Shown: positions 48,620 to 59,900, counted from the stretch's first letter. The stretch is DNA of 64,000 nt from Zonotrichia leucophrys gambelii (GCF_028769735.1 NC_088178.1:3414001-3478000); one strand, 5' to 3'. The notes: a model not told the origin generated them from the letters alone. Program-made: numbers and translations.

Positions 48620-49350
48620 GTAAGCGGCCCCACTTTGTTCTGCTCATTTCCTTCTCCTACCGGAGCGTCAGCATCGGGAATAGGGAAGGGAGGGACGGGC
48701 GGCGGGGCAGCGACTGCACCCCCAGCCCCGAACCGTGTGTGGGGACACTGCTGGGGCCGAGGGGTCCCCCGGTGCCGAAAAGCTGCTGCTTTCGGAGGCT
48801 GGGCTGGAGATTCCTGTGCGGAAAACCGCACGGACCGCTCTCCAGCGAGGAAAGTTTCTTGGGAGTTTTCCAAGAAAGCCTGGGTGACACCGGCGAGCCC
48901 GGCTCCGTCAGTGCCCCGTCCCAAAGGGCTTTAGCCGGGGGAATCTTGGCTGGAGGCGTGCGGGGCTCGCTCAGGCTGCGGCTCCGGGTCCGCGGGGTGG
49001 TTCTGCCGCATCGCCTCCCGATCCCACACGCTGGAAGCAGGCAGGGGGAACGACAGCAGGAGCAGGGGCATCGCTCCGTGCCGGCCTGGCTGCGAGCTAC
49101 CAGCCCCAAAAGCTGCCGGGGCAGCCTGCCGAGCCCCACACTCCGGCCTGGCGTCCGTGGGATGAGACAGCAGTGCCTCACCCCCCTGGCATGTCCCACG
49201 ATAAATGCGGTTTGCATTAACCCCTGCTCGGACGGGAAGCAAAATAGCTGACAGCCCACGGGCTGAAGGTTCATATCCTCCCATGTTCACCTTGGGAATC
49301 ACGGAGGAGGAGCCTCCCCCACCGTGATTCACGGTGTTTCTGCTTATCAG

Positions 49351-49551
49351 GTTTGTGGGCGTGTAGCTGGAATTGGCCGGAGCAGGACGGGATGGTGGCT
49401 GTGAGGAGGGCAGGACTCGGTCAGCCTCCGGAACAGCAGGGACACACAGCTCCCTATGAACGTCCGAGAAAGTGAAACCAAACCGTGCAGAAGGCAGAGC
49501 TCCGGGGGAAAAGGAAAATGGAAGAGAATCCGAGAGTGCATCTGCTTGGAG
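49351..49551 (+). CDS. TOR1AIP2: TOR1AIP2 exon 2 with start codon (ATG at 49518)
   Basis: A possible acceptor TTATCAG precedes 49351. The ATG at 49518-49520 gives [11 protein letters not shown] and the strong donor G|GTAAGT follows 49551 in phase 1, exactly what the next exon needs (G+CT, Ala). The peptide itself is not conserved enough to prove it. An ISRE-like motif lies in the untranslated part. Confidence 0.7.
49468..49479 (+). promoter_or_regulatory. TOR1AIP2: ISRE-like motif GAAAGTGAAACC
   Basis: The 12-mer fits the interferon-stimulated response element pattern GAAAnnGAAAC. It lies 39 bases before the proposed start codon. A single motif can occur by chance. Confidence 0.4.
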
Positions 49552-52500
49552 GTAAGTGAATCCTTTGCTTGCTCCATCTAGGAAAATCCCTTTGCTGCCA
49601 GTGACATGAGAAACCTGTGCAGAAGAAAAACAAACCAGTTAAAGAATCCCATCTTTTCCAGGCCAAGGAAAGCAAGTTGCCATCATTTTTTAAAGGGTGA
49701 AAGATGAACAAGTTACTTTCAGTTTTAGATTCTGATCTGTGACAGGTTTAGACTCTGTGTCCCAAGATGGCAGCACAAGGAATGCTGAAAAGATAGATCC
49801 AGACTGGAAGAGCTTTCTTCCCTACAACCTGGTGCTTCCCATCTACAAATGCTTAAATAATAAACCAGTTTTCCACCACCTCTGGTTGGAAAAACTGTGG
49901 AAGAGGCAGGGCAGGGAGTAGTTTGTGCCCAGCTTGAACAGCAGGATATCTCCAAGTTCCTCATGTTTCAGTTTCTACCGTGTACTTACATTCTGTGGGA
50001 GCTTTGTTATGACTAGTACCTATGAGTGTGTCAGTGATAAAGCGATGCCATCCCCAGCTCAGGTCTGTCCTAGATAGTCAGAAGTGTCACTGTAATAATC
50101 AGCAACAAAGAATGTAAAAATCATGTTCTGACAAGTGACAAGTGCAGCTTTTTCTCTGTTTTCAAATTAGAAGGGAGTTCCTCGCCCTTTTAATCAGTGT
50201 TTATTCTAATTATAGCCTAATCATTTATGTAGTGCTTGATCATTCATAAGCAATTTTTCACAAATAGTGCCTGAAATTTGAGCTGCACTTTGGTTTTGTG
50301 AGAGTCAGAATATGTCACAGATGCTGTTCAGTTGCAGGATCTCTCTATTGAATTATGCTCCAGTGTTTGTTTCTAATTAAATGTTGCCATAGCTCTTTGG
50401 GAGAGCAGCTCCAGCACAGAAAAACAGAGACAGAACATGAGCAGAATTATCATTTACATTCAGACAGATGCTTGAAGTGCATTGGCATAACTGTACTCAA
50501 CAACAGCCTTAGGAATTCTTCAAATCCATCACTATCTGTGAAAATCCACTGTCTGTGGAAGATGTGGTAACATATTTTACCACTGAAGGAAGGAATTGCC
50601 TGCCCATCCCACCTAGGACACAAGCTGGGATTGAGTTAGCTTTAGCATGGCAGCTGTAAGGTCTGTGGCTTGGATTTGTGGGCTTAGAGAAAAAAATGTT
50701 GAAAACAGAGCAGTGTTTTGGCTTTTGATGAACACAGCATCAAGGCTTTCTGTCCCTGCCCAGCAAATACCCTGGGGTGGGGAGAAGGTTGAGCAGGGAC
50801 CCAAGGTGGGAAAGGGGTTGTTGAACACAATACAGCATCATGCTTGGCAACAAAAAAATGGGACAAAGACAGAAAGGGAGAAAGGGGATGGCTTCCAAGG
50901 TGGCCATTGCTGGGAGACTGGCCTGGCATCAGTCTGCTTGCAGGAGGTGGTGAGTGATGCCTTTGCATCCTGATTCCCTCCTTCCCTTCACTCAACCCAA
51001 GAGTTTTCTCACCTCTGGTCACTCTGTTCTCTCCCATCTCACTGGGGGCAAACGTTTCTGCAGAGCCAGAACTGGGAGTTGTGTGGGTGGTGGTAAAGCA
51101 CTGAGCATTCTTGACTCCTGTGTGGCTCACTGGGCTTGTGAACTCTGATCCCAACAGCTGGACCAGCCCAGGCTGAGGTGGGGAGCACAGCAGAGCATCC
51201 TGAGCACCAAAAGCCCACCAAGGAAACACCTGGGCACCAAGGGACAGGCAGGTTGCCTGAGACATCCTGCAAACCAGAGGAGGAGTCTGCAGTGTGTGAA
51301 TCAGCTGCTGGTGGGGCAGAGACAACACTCCTGGGTTCAGCTGGTCCCACACTAGAGGAGAAATCTGCCCAGGAAATTGAAGTGCTGCCAGAAGAGTCTG
51401 ACAAGACAAGAGAAGGTGTCTCAGAAAGACCCCTGGAAAAACAGGACTTGGATGAAGGTGAGTCTCTCCCCACCCTTGGGCCTGATAACCTGGGCCTTGC
51501 CTTAGAGGAGGCAGAGCAGGAGAAAGGGCTCCTGGTTCTTGGGCTAAAAGAGACGAAGTGCAGGTCTGTGAATTTTATTCCCCACAGCTGGGCTGGGCCA
51601 TGAGAGTGTGGAAAGCAAAGGAGACAGCCCTGTCCACCAGGAACCACAGGAGCACGAGGAGACAACTGGGCAGTGTGAAAGTCTCTGCAAAGCAGAGGAA
51701 GATGCCTCATCTACAAGCAAGGCACGGAGCTCTGGCAGTGAAGTGACACATTTGGATGTGACTGGTGTGGAAGATGTCGCCAGGGGCCACTTGGCAGAGA
51801 AGAGCAGCAGTGCCACTGTCCCAGACTGGGAGCCAGAGGCACCCAGAGGGCAAGAAACACAGGAGAGCGAGTCCCAAGGCACATTAAGGAAAAGACCAAA
51901 AGGTGAGCTGGGGGCTGCACACTGTTGCTCTTCCACTTCCTATATTTCCCACTGGCACTAGAGCAATGGGATGAGATCTCTCATAGCCATTGTCACTTCC
52001 CTGGAGTTGTAAGGTATAAGAAATTATTTGGCTTCTCTCTTTCTCTTGCCTTTGGTTCCTGTTGTGCTGTGAAAGGCATGAAGCCACACTGCACTCTGCA
52101 TTGTCTTTCTCCTTGCCCAGCCCCAGAGGAGAGAGCCAAGACTCAGGGCAGTATTAACCCAAAGCAGTGTTTCCTCCTCCTTTGCTTACTACAGCTCCAT
52201 TTACCTGTTCCCTCAGCACTGAGTGGCACATTTCTTTTCTCCTGTTGCAGGGGACACAGCCCCAAAACCAGAGACTCTGTCCTCCCTGCAGAACATCACC
52301 ACCCAAAACACAGAGCAGGAGAAGGCCAAAAAGTCCCTCCTGTGGAAAGGTGAGGAAAAGAAGCTTCCCTTGCATGTTACTCATCGACCAGAAGGCACTG
52401 ATCCTCCAGGAGCAAGTAATAAAGCACATTTAATTACTCTTCTCTCTCGAGACCTTTCACAGCCTCTTCTGAGGGTTTGAAAGAAAAAACATCCCCTTAA

Positions 52501-53932
52501 ATACAGGCTCAGTTCATGCCTATAGTGGCAGCTTCCCCTGCAGCTCTGCAGCCTCAAAAGCTGGCATATTGTGGTCATCATGCTGTGAGTGCCCTGGGAT
52601 GCCCTGGCAGCTCTGGGGGGCTGCTGTGCTGAGGGTCCCTCTCCCCAGCCCTGGGGCTCTAAGCAGGAGCAATGATGCTGATCTGCATCAACACATTTCT
52701 CCTGTTAGAAGGAGACTCTGCTTTGCCTGGAGAGGGACACAAGGCATTGTGTCTGTTTTCTGAGCAGAAGCAGGGTGGCCTTTGTTCACTCATAGCATAG
52801 AGGAGGGCAGTGAAAGCAGCACTTTACCTGGGTCAGACACCTCCATATGTGGTGCTCTGAACAGCCACAAACCTAAAAAAAAAAAACAGAGAAAGGGGAA
52901 AAGAGGAAAGCTTGTGGGCAGCTGCAATTTCCTCAGGAAGGTTTGCACAATCCTTGCCCTCATCCCTGGAGCTGCAGCCTCCTCACCTGGCATATTGGAG
53001 TGGGACCTGCAGCCCTTTTCACCTTTCCTGACCAACTTGCTCCACTTTCCTAGTGCAGGGGGCAGCTCTGAGAGGGGAGAACTAGCCATTGTAGCCACTT
53101 TACAGCATGTCACTGCGGGTCACTTGGGACTGACTGCTGTTCCCCGTGTTGTGTCTCTCCCTGCTGCACAGGGCTTTTCATCCTGGGCCTCATAGTGCTG
53201 GGCTTCTGCATATTCTGCTTCGGCAGCCCCACCTCCAGCTCCCAGCAGCCCCGCAGGAACCCCACGCTGGAGGCCTTCCAGGCGCAGTTCGACCTGCTGC
53301 AGCTCAGCTTCCCGGGCCAGAGCCCCGAGCTGTGGCTGCGCGGGCGCAAGTTCCTGCGCAAGCACCTGAACGCGTCGCAGCCCTCGCAGCCGGCCATCAT
53401 CATCCTCACGGCCGCGCGCCGCTCCGAGCGCACCCTGCGCTGCCTCAGCGCCCGCCTGGCCGACTGCTACGCGGCCGCCGTGCACGGCAGCACGGTGCAC
53501 GTTGAGGGCGGCGGCAAGGCCGCGCTCCACAGCGACCTGGCCAAGCTGCAGGTGGACTCGGAGCTGAGCCAGGCGTTCCAGGCGGGCCGCCGGGCCGCCG
53601 TGGTTCACCGCTTCGAGCTGCTGCCCGCCGGCGCCACCCTCATCTTCTACAAGTACTGCGACCACGAGAGAGCCGCCTTCAAGGACGTGGCCCTGCTGCT
53701 GACGGTGCTGCTGGAGGAGGACGTGCTGGAGAGCCACATCAGCCTCCAGCAGGTGGAGGAGAGGGTCCGTGACTTCCTCTGGGCCAAGTTCACCGGCGCC
53801 AGGAGCCCCGGCTCCTACGACCGCATGGACTCGGACAAGCTGAGCGGGCTGTGGAGCCGCATCTCCCACCTGGTCCTGCCCATTCACCCCGTGCCGACCA
53901 TCGAGGAGCGGGGCTGCTCTGCCAAAGCCTAG
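49518..53932 (+). CDS. TOR1AIP2: TOR1AIP2 (LULL1, luminal-domain-like LAP1)
   Basis: An ER and outer nuclear membrane protein whose luminal domain binds and activates Torsins. Coding exons are 49518-49551, 51158-51457, 51588-51902, 52251-52349, 52768-52913 (or to 52940) and 53172-53932. The N-terminus [11 protein letters not shown] leads into a long acidic, Glu/Ser/Pro-rich cytosolic region, a lysine-rich stretch, a membrane helix ([16 protein letters not shown]) and the luminal domain with [40 protein letters not shown] and [14 protein letters not shown]. The SGLWSR arginine corresponds to the family's arginine finger. All junctions are phase 1 except that from the fifth coding exon to the last, which is off by one base in this sequence. 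Length would be about 551-560 residues if the frame were continuous, longer than human LULL1 (470). Confidence 0.93.
49552..51157 (+). other. TOR1AIP2: TOR1AIP2 intron 2
   Basis: About 1.6 kb of AT-richer sequence. No additional exon is required by phase and none is evident. Open frames near 50.65-50.97 kb and on the opposite strand have no conserved content. Confidence 0.6.
51158..51457 (+). CDS. TOR1AIP2: TOR1AIP2 300-bp exon, acidic cytosolic region
   Basis: Acceptor CAACAG before 51158, donor G|GTGAGT after 51457, phase 1 to phase 1. It encodes [18 protein letters not shown] and a Glu-rich tail ([18 protein letters not shown]). Low complexity and weak conservation are usual for this part of LULL1. 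Confidence 0.85.
51588..51902 (+). CDS. TOR1AIP2: TOR1AIP2 315-bp exon, acidic cytosolic region
   Basis: Acceptor CCACAG before 51588 and donor G|GTGAGC after 51902, phase 1 to phase 1. It encodes [36 protein letters not shown] and a basic end LRKRPK. Like the previous exon it opens with the codons Ala-Gly across the junction, which may reflect an old exon duplication. Confidence 0.85.
52251..52349 (+). CDS. TOR1AIP2: TOR1AIP2 99-bp exon [14 protein letters not shown]
   Basis: Acceptor TGTTGCAG before 52251 and donor G|GTGAGG after 52349. The phase 1 frame reads [19 protein letters not shown] then [14 protein letters not shown]. Confidence 0.82.
52768..52913 (+). CDS. TOR1AIP2: TOR1AIP2 exon before the membrane helix, frame conflict
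   Basis: Acceptor TTTTCTGAGCAG before 52768 (52774 or 52801 would keep the same frame). It reads [37 protein letters not shown], then a basic segment. A run of 12 A lies at 52875-52886. Possible donors after 52913 (GTGGGC) and 52940 (GTTTGC) both leave phase 0, whereas the last exon needs phase 1. One extra base would fix either. The exon end is therefore uncertain. Confidence 0.6.
53172..53932 (+). CDS. TOR1AIP2: TOR1AIP2 last coding exon: membrane helix and luminal domain
   Basis: Acceptor TGCACAG before 53172; the stop codon ends at 53932. It encodes the helix [16 protein letters not shown], then [19 protein letters not shown] and the luminal Torsin-activating domain, with one sequon (NAS) at the position equivalent to NSS in LAP1. 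Codons end almost always in G or C, unlike the paralogous TOR1AIP1 exon. The end is CSAKA. Confidence 0.97.
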
Positions 53933-54168
53933 GGACAAAAGAGGCCAGAGCCCCGAGGAGGGTTGGGAACATGCTCCTGGCTGGCTCTGGTACAGGCAGA
54001 GGCACCACCGGTGTTTCGTCTCTTCAGTTTGTTCCTTGTAGGTTCCTGGGAACAGTTTGACAGGAACAAGTTGATCCAGGATATTTGGGCAGCTGAGTCC
54101 TGGAGGTGATACACACACTTCTTTCTGGGAGATGGGAACAGGGGGTGTTTTAGAGTTCCACAGGAGAA

Positions 54169-54304
54169 CACTAACATGTGGGGAGGCAGGAGGGAAAACA
54201 GGACCTGGCAGGAACATTAGTGTATGGGGATGCAGGAGGGAAAACAGGACCTGGCAGGAACATCAGTGTATGGGGATGCAGGAGGGAAAACAGGACCTGG
54301 CAGG
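54169..54304. repeat. 44-46-bp minisatellite, 3 copies
   Basis: Copies at 54169-54212, 54213-54258 and 54259-54304 share GCAGGAGGGAAAACAGGACC and end TGGCAGG. The last two differ at a single base. It falls in the probable TOR1AIP2 3' UTR. Confidence 0.95.
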
Positions 54305-56136
54305 TAGCCTTTCTATCAAGAAAGAGACAAATAATGTTCACAATTAGTATGACAGAAAGATGCTGGGATTCAGCAGCTCTTTCATCTCTCCCTGCCCCTC
54401 AGCTTGCTGAAGTTGTGCACATCAGTCTCACAACATATTTTATCCAGGGAGCTGCTGGAACACAGAAAGGTCAAATTCCTCAAGGCCCAACATTTTGAAG
54501 GCATGCTTGAAAAAGAAATGCAGTTTGCCAGTCAGGGCTGTTACCTGTCAGCTCCAGTAGTGTCCCACTGGCACAGCCTGACTGACACCAGGCAAAGCCC
54601 AGATCCTCAGACAAACCTGCAATTCAGAGATCCCCTAAACATCAATTACCAGAAATTCCAGTTGTCAGCACTTGAACACTACCCTAATGGCAGGGATCCC
54701 AGGAGGGCATCCCACGTGCCAGAGAACAAGCTCCAGAACCAGAGAGCAGTGAAACTGCTGCCACTGTGATAGTGTGAAGCCTCAAGGGATTGCACAGGTG
54801 AAAAAGTGAATAATACAATGTAATTTAATGCTTGTCTCTCTAAAACAAGTCCCCTCAATCCCTTTGCCACACAGAGGCTGTGACTCCTCAGGCTGAAGCT
54901 TTGGTCCCACAAAACAGATTGTTCTGGATCTCTGGTCTGTGTGCAGGACTGGCAGCCTGTCCCAGCCTCTCCCCAGGTGACTTCTATTGATGAATGCAGA
55001 TGTTAACATTGGTATTTCAAACCATGTAGGGTAGCACACCAGGTCCTTGCCCTCCAAGGGTACATTTGCCTCCCTGCCAGGCAGATGGAGCTCTGGCACC
55101 TCCCAAAGCAAGTAGGAGCAGAGCTGGGTTAGCTGGTAAAGACCAAATCTCTGCCATTAACACTAAAATTCCTTGACAAATTTTCTGTGCCTCCACTTCT
55201 GCATCCTAGGAAGAGAAATCCAAGTCCTGGAAGCACTGTGGTTTCCCCACACTGTGTTTTTGCAGTGCTGTGGGGCAGGGCAGCCAACTCAGGAGCACCT
55301 GGAGGGGCAGGTGCAGGTCACAGCATTTTTGATAAGCCAAGGGCAGCCCCAGGGACCAGCCCCACGTGCCTGTGCAGAAGGAGCAGCTGCAGCAGATGTG
55401 GCCTTGCAGAGCCAGGCTCTGTCCGAACAAGAACAAATCACAGCACCACAGTGTTCTTTAGCAGCTGCACATCAGGGTGCTCCTCACAGCAGCTGGACCC
55501 TGGTGTGGGATGCGTCTCCTGCCAACAGTGCCTTGCTCATCTGCCCCACCAAGGGCTCGGGGAGGTGCAGCCCTGCACCCCAAAAACTACAGCCTGTCTC
55601 TTCTTCCCCCCTGCCGTGTGCCTTGACCTGTCCCAGGACCTTAGTGGCCCTTAACTTGGAGGAGGGGACAAAGTGAAGGAAGAGGGAGGGTTATTTGTTC
55701 AAAGAACAGACTTTTTGGTTGGTTTGGGACATGAAGACAAGATACCACAAGGGTTTTTTTAACTGTTATAAACACTGGGCTAAATGTGAGAACCACCTGC
55801 TGGAGCCCATGGTTTGATACAAGATGCAGATTGCTTCCTCCTCTCCCTCTTTTCTATTGCTGTACACTACTTGGGTGAGAGAAATCACTGTATCCTGCTC
55901 TGCAGGGTGTGGATGTAAGGACCAGCAGAGCATTAATCATGCTATGCCAGTATTTTGGTGGAAATCTGTATTTTAATGTTCTCTCTCTCCATTTTGCATA
56001 CTGTGTTTGCAATGCATAGCCCAGGTATGCAAAGGCTGAAAGTGTCACCCACCTGAGTTCTTCCAATACAGAGATATTTTTATGGCCTTCTAAAGACAAA
56101 TATCTGCTTGCTTCTGGAACAGGATTTATATTTAAA

Positions 56137-56142
56137 AATAAA
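56137..56142 (+). terminator. TOR1AIP2: candidate TOR1AIP2 poly(A) signal
   Basis: AATAAA in an AT-rich setting. A second possible signal (AATAAATG context) is near 56465. Confidence 0.35.
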
Positions 56143-59100
56143 TGGTGAGATTGTGAAAGAAGCCAGCAAAGTGAGACTGGAGTCTGACTTTTATGGAGTA
56201 TTCCATTCTTTTTTCTCAGCTATTTTCATTAAGCTAAAGAGATCATCATATTAGGCAAAGTTTTCTTTAGGTCAGGGCTGTAGCTGTGCAAACAAAGTGA
56301 ATATTTGCTTTTCCTGGAAAAACTCTTAACAACGTTTTTCTCAGTTGTTTGGGGCAGATATTTGCAGCTTTTTCAACTGAGGCAAAATTAAAAACAAACC
56401 CCCAAAGAGCTGCTGGATTCAACCCTGGCTGAAGTACACTGGGGTTTGCATAATATGTAATGATAATAAATGAAGCTGAAATCCACTGACAACTGAAATG
56501 TTTCAGAAACAGGAAAAGCAAATATTTCTCATTTCAACAGATTGGTTCCACTTGATATTCCACCACTTCAGCACGCTCAAACTTTTACTTTTGTGATAAA
56601 TTACTTTGCCCAGCTCTAGCCTAAACAGAGAGAGCTTTGGAAAAGAAAGGATTTACCCTGTTAGTTTGGATTTTCTTCAGTTCCTGACAACAATAGCCAT
56701 AACAATGGCACCTGCCTTCACATGGATGTCCATGTGATTGATTGCCAGAAGTAAACATCACCCATCTCCTGTTTGATGCCAGAGGAGATTTGGTCTTACA
56801 CCACAGAGTTACATGAAAATCCAGTGTCCCCAGGTACAGCAATGCTGGTTTTTGATGCAAAAACCAGGCTGCTTTTTTAAGTCTTGCAAATGAATCCAAA
56901 ACAGAATCCAAAGAGAGCAGCAGAACAAACTCAGAGGCAGAAAGGTGCACTGGTGGGGTTTTTTTGAGTCCCAATCTCTGCAGGAAAGGATGTTCAACAA
57001 TCCTAAAAATCACCTTGAAAATTACACAGGACACAACTCAGGGGTAAAACCAGCCCTGGAAGGCCAGCCTGGTCTGCTCCACCAAAAAAATCAGTGCTGA
57101 TTATCCTTGTGAACGTGCTGCTGTCCTGGAGCTGATGCAGCTTTGTCACCCTCAGCGTTTAAAGCCAAGTGGCCCAAGTGGTCAGGGACAGGGACATTCC
57201 TGCCACATCCCTCCTCACCTTTCTGCACCAGCACGGGCTGAAGTGGAAGAAGGCAGGGCACAAAGAGGAGGAGGAGGAGTGAACCCAGTTCAGCCACATC
57301 TCTCCTGAGAGCTCGTCTGCAGCTCAACCTTCCCCAGGGCTGCTCCCTCGGGGGCCACTTTCTGGCCCACAAAACCTCCATTGTAATTGAGATTTGCAGA
57401 TATTGGGAGCTGGAAGCTGGTTTTATTTCCCACCTCAGCCTCTGCAGGGGAAGCAGCTGGACAAGGAATCACACAAAGGAGCTTGGCCTCAGCCTGTGGG
57501 ACATGGGTCCATGAAAAGGCTCAAAGAATGCAGCTTAAAAGTGTGTTCCCCACAGAGGGAGGGGGCTAAGCCATGGCAGGCATCCCCCTGGCCTCTCCCT
57601 GTTGTAGCTGGACTGTGCAGTGGTGCTGAGGCTGAGGAGAGGCTCTGCACATCCCTCCTGAGGGCACTCAAGAGCCAGTGCAGAGGCACCAGGACAGCAG
57701 AGCACAAGGGATGGAAACAGCTCACACAGCTCACAGTCCTCTGAGGTCTGCTCCATCCCCTGGGAAACAAAAACCAGGATATGGCAACGTCCACAGGGCA
57801 GCAGACCTGGCCAGACAATGACAGCTTGAGCTGAAGGAAGCCCCTGATCTCTGTGTTAACAGAGCTGAATTCTCAGGGCTGCCCAGAGCAGTAGAAACAA
57901 GGATCAGCCACAGTCCCGGGCACAGCTTGTGTCTGCAGAGTGCCTGGACCACACAGGTTCCTCCTCACACAGGGAGAAAAGTCCAATTGCTCCTGCTCTG
58001 GGGCAAGCAGCAGGCTCCCTGCAGCAGGCTGGGCAGCAGCAGGAGCACACACAGGGCCAGTCCCACATGCATCTTTCTTAACTCTCAACCTCTATAATTA
58101 TTATCCCAAGACTTTCCCCATGAGAAGGCAGCTGCTTACCTGTGACAGGTGAGTTGGGAGCAGAATGCATCAGCAGCCACAAACCATAGCTTCTCCATTC
58201 CAGAGGCCTGTGGTTCCCCTCTTGATTGTGTTTGGGAGATTTTTTGGGAACCTGTTGGCTGATGGAACCAAATCCAATGAAACAAGAGGCTGAAATAATC
58301 CCAGGAGACTTCTAGAGGCCAGGGGATGAGTGTGAATCAGTCCCAAACAGGATTGGCATCCTATGATGGAAAACTTATAGAGAGACAGCTGGGATGAAAC
58401 CATGGGTGATAGCACAGGGGAGATCCTCAAACTCCTGAATCTTTAAACACTGCCTGGTGGCAGTTCAGACCTGCTCTCTGTTAGTAGGACATGTGAAACT
58501 GGAAAGCAACAAGGGGAAAGCCCCTTGTGATGCAAGCCCCTCTGTGCATGCAAGGCCACAGAGGCTGCTGCACAGGCCAGGCTCAGCCTGCTCACACACA
58601 ACTTATCCCACAGCAGAACCAGCTGGCCCAATTGCAAAGCGGCAGCTTTACTTTATGGTCTGAATAAAGACAGCAGGAAAAAAAAAAACTTTATTGAGAG
58701 AATTGGATAGGAAATTAGTAGGAGGGTGAGAGTAAGTTGTGGTGGCTTTGTCAACAAGATTTAAGATGTATTTAATCAGTTGAATTACCAAACCTTTCCA
58801 GACACAGATTAATGTTGGGGGTGTCTCAAGACTACTTTATCTCCCATATCCTTGTTCCCACATTGGCTGAGAGTACTCAAAACCTCCTCTGCACCTCGAG
58901 GAAACAACCACACTGCCTGAACCCAGGATGTGAAATGGCAAGAGCAGCATTTTAAACACCATCCTTCTGCCTTCCACCCTGCACTTGTATCAGCCCTGTG
59001 AGCACGGGAGGCTCGGGAGTGATGAAAGGAGATGAAAGCAGGACTAGCAAGGAGGGTCAGGAGAGAGGGGCACGGAGGGGCCCTGGAGGGGAGAGCATTG

Positions 59101-59900
59101 GAGGCCACCTGGATTTGCCCTGTCAGGCTCCTGCAGAGCCTCACAGGCAGATCATCCTCTGCAAATCATCCGTGCTGCCTCCTCCTGCCTGCCAGGGCTC
59201 CTCTCGAACACGGCTTTGCACAGGGGCTGGAGAAGATCAAACGCTGAAACTGAGCTGAAACTGCTGAAACTCGCTCAGCTGGAGCCAGCCATCCCCTTTT
59301 CGTGCTTAGGCACAGCCTCTCCCACCACCTCCGTGCCCCTCCACAATTTTTCTTATCTGCGGGGCAGCAGCTGGCTCGGGAGGAACATGACACGGGGCTG
59401 CAGCAGGGCAGGACCGCCAGGAGCCCACTGAAGCTTTTGTCCCCTCCCTGCTTTTGGAGGCACAACCGCGTTCTTTGTCAGCGCTCCTCACCCTCATTTT
59501 CCCGGCTGGGTCAGAAGCAGATCGCGCCCTCCTCCCCTCCCCTCGCCCCTCTATGCCGGCAGACAGCTTTGATCAGGAGTGCCCCTGCTGACATCCCTGT
59601 CCTTCCCTCTCCTCCCTCCCTCCACCGGGAGGCTGAAACTCTCGCTGAGAGAGCGCTGAGGGCTCGATCGCCTCCCCGCACTAATTACAGCACATCTGGC
59701 AGGCAGCAGCCGGGCCGGGGACACCTGATGCCATTTCTGCACAGCCACGGATCGCGGCGGGCAGCTCCGGTGGGGCCGAGCTGTGCCACACGGTCACTGG
59801 CAGCATCCTGCCAAAAGCTGCCCTCTGACCACCAGCACGGCAACCCAGAAAGGAGAAGGCAAGAGACCAGAGAGCCTCTTCCAGTGCCTAAAGGGGCTCC
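56143..59900. other. intergenic sequence
   Basis: No gene recognised. It holds a run of 11 A at 58679-58689 flanked by AATAAAG and CTTTATT. In human the next gene on this side is FAM163A; I find none of its membrane-helix N-terminus on either strand. Confidence 0.55.

Larger units (their letters stand above)
48390..49250. promoter_or_regulatory. TOR1AIP2: CpG-rich promoter region of TOR1AIP2
   Basis: G+C and CpG density rise here between AT-rich flanks, covering the ZNF143 element and first exon. The long open frames inside it on both strands are composition artefacts. Confidence 0.7.
53933..56142 (+). other. TOR1AIP2: probable TOR1AIP2 3' UTR
   Basis: Sequence after the stop codon contains the minisatellite and non-conserved open frames (for example 55173-55676). 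The first clear AATAAA on this strand is at 56137-56142, which would give a 3' UTR of about 2.2 kb. The true end is not determinable here. Confidence 0.4.

Noticed and set aside
48517..49251. 244-codon frame in the TOR1AIP2 promoter, plus long frames on both strands
   Set aside because: CpG-island composition effect; crosses the splice donor at 48620 and has no conserved peptide.
48400..53932. IFRG15-type alternative product of TOR1AIP2
   Set aside because: No frame with the Cys-rich N-terminus known from the human product was seen.
53120..54217. 365-codon minus-strand frame over the TOR1AIP2 last exon
   Set aside because: Antisense shadow of a GC3-rich coding exon.
55173..55676. 167-codon plus-strand frame after TOR1AIP2
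   Set aside because: No domain, no homologue I recognise, no splice context; most likely 3' UTR or intergenic.
57555..57730. Possible further CR1 or old repeat
   Set aside because: Only vague resemblance; no ordered run of consensus phrases.
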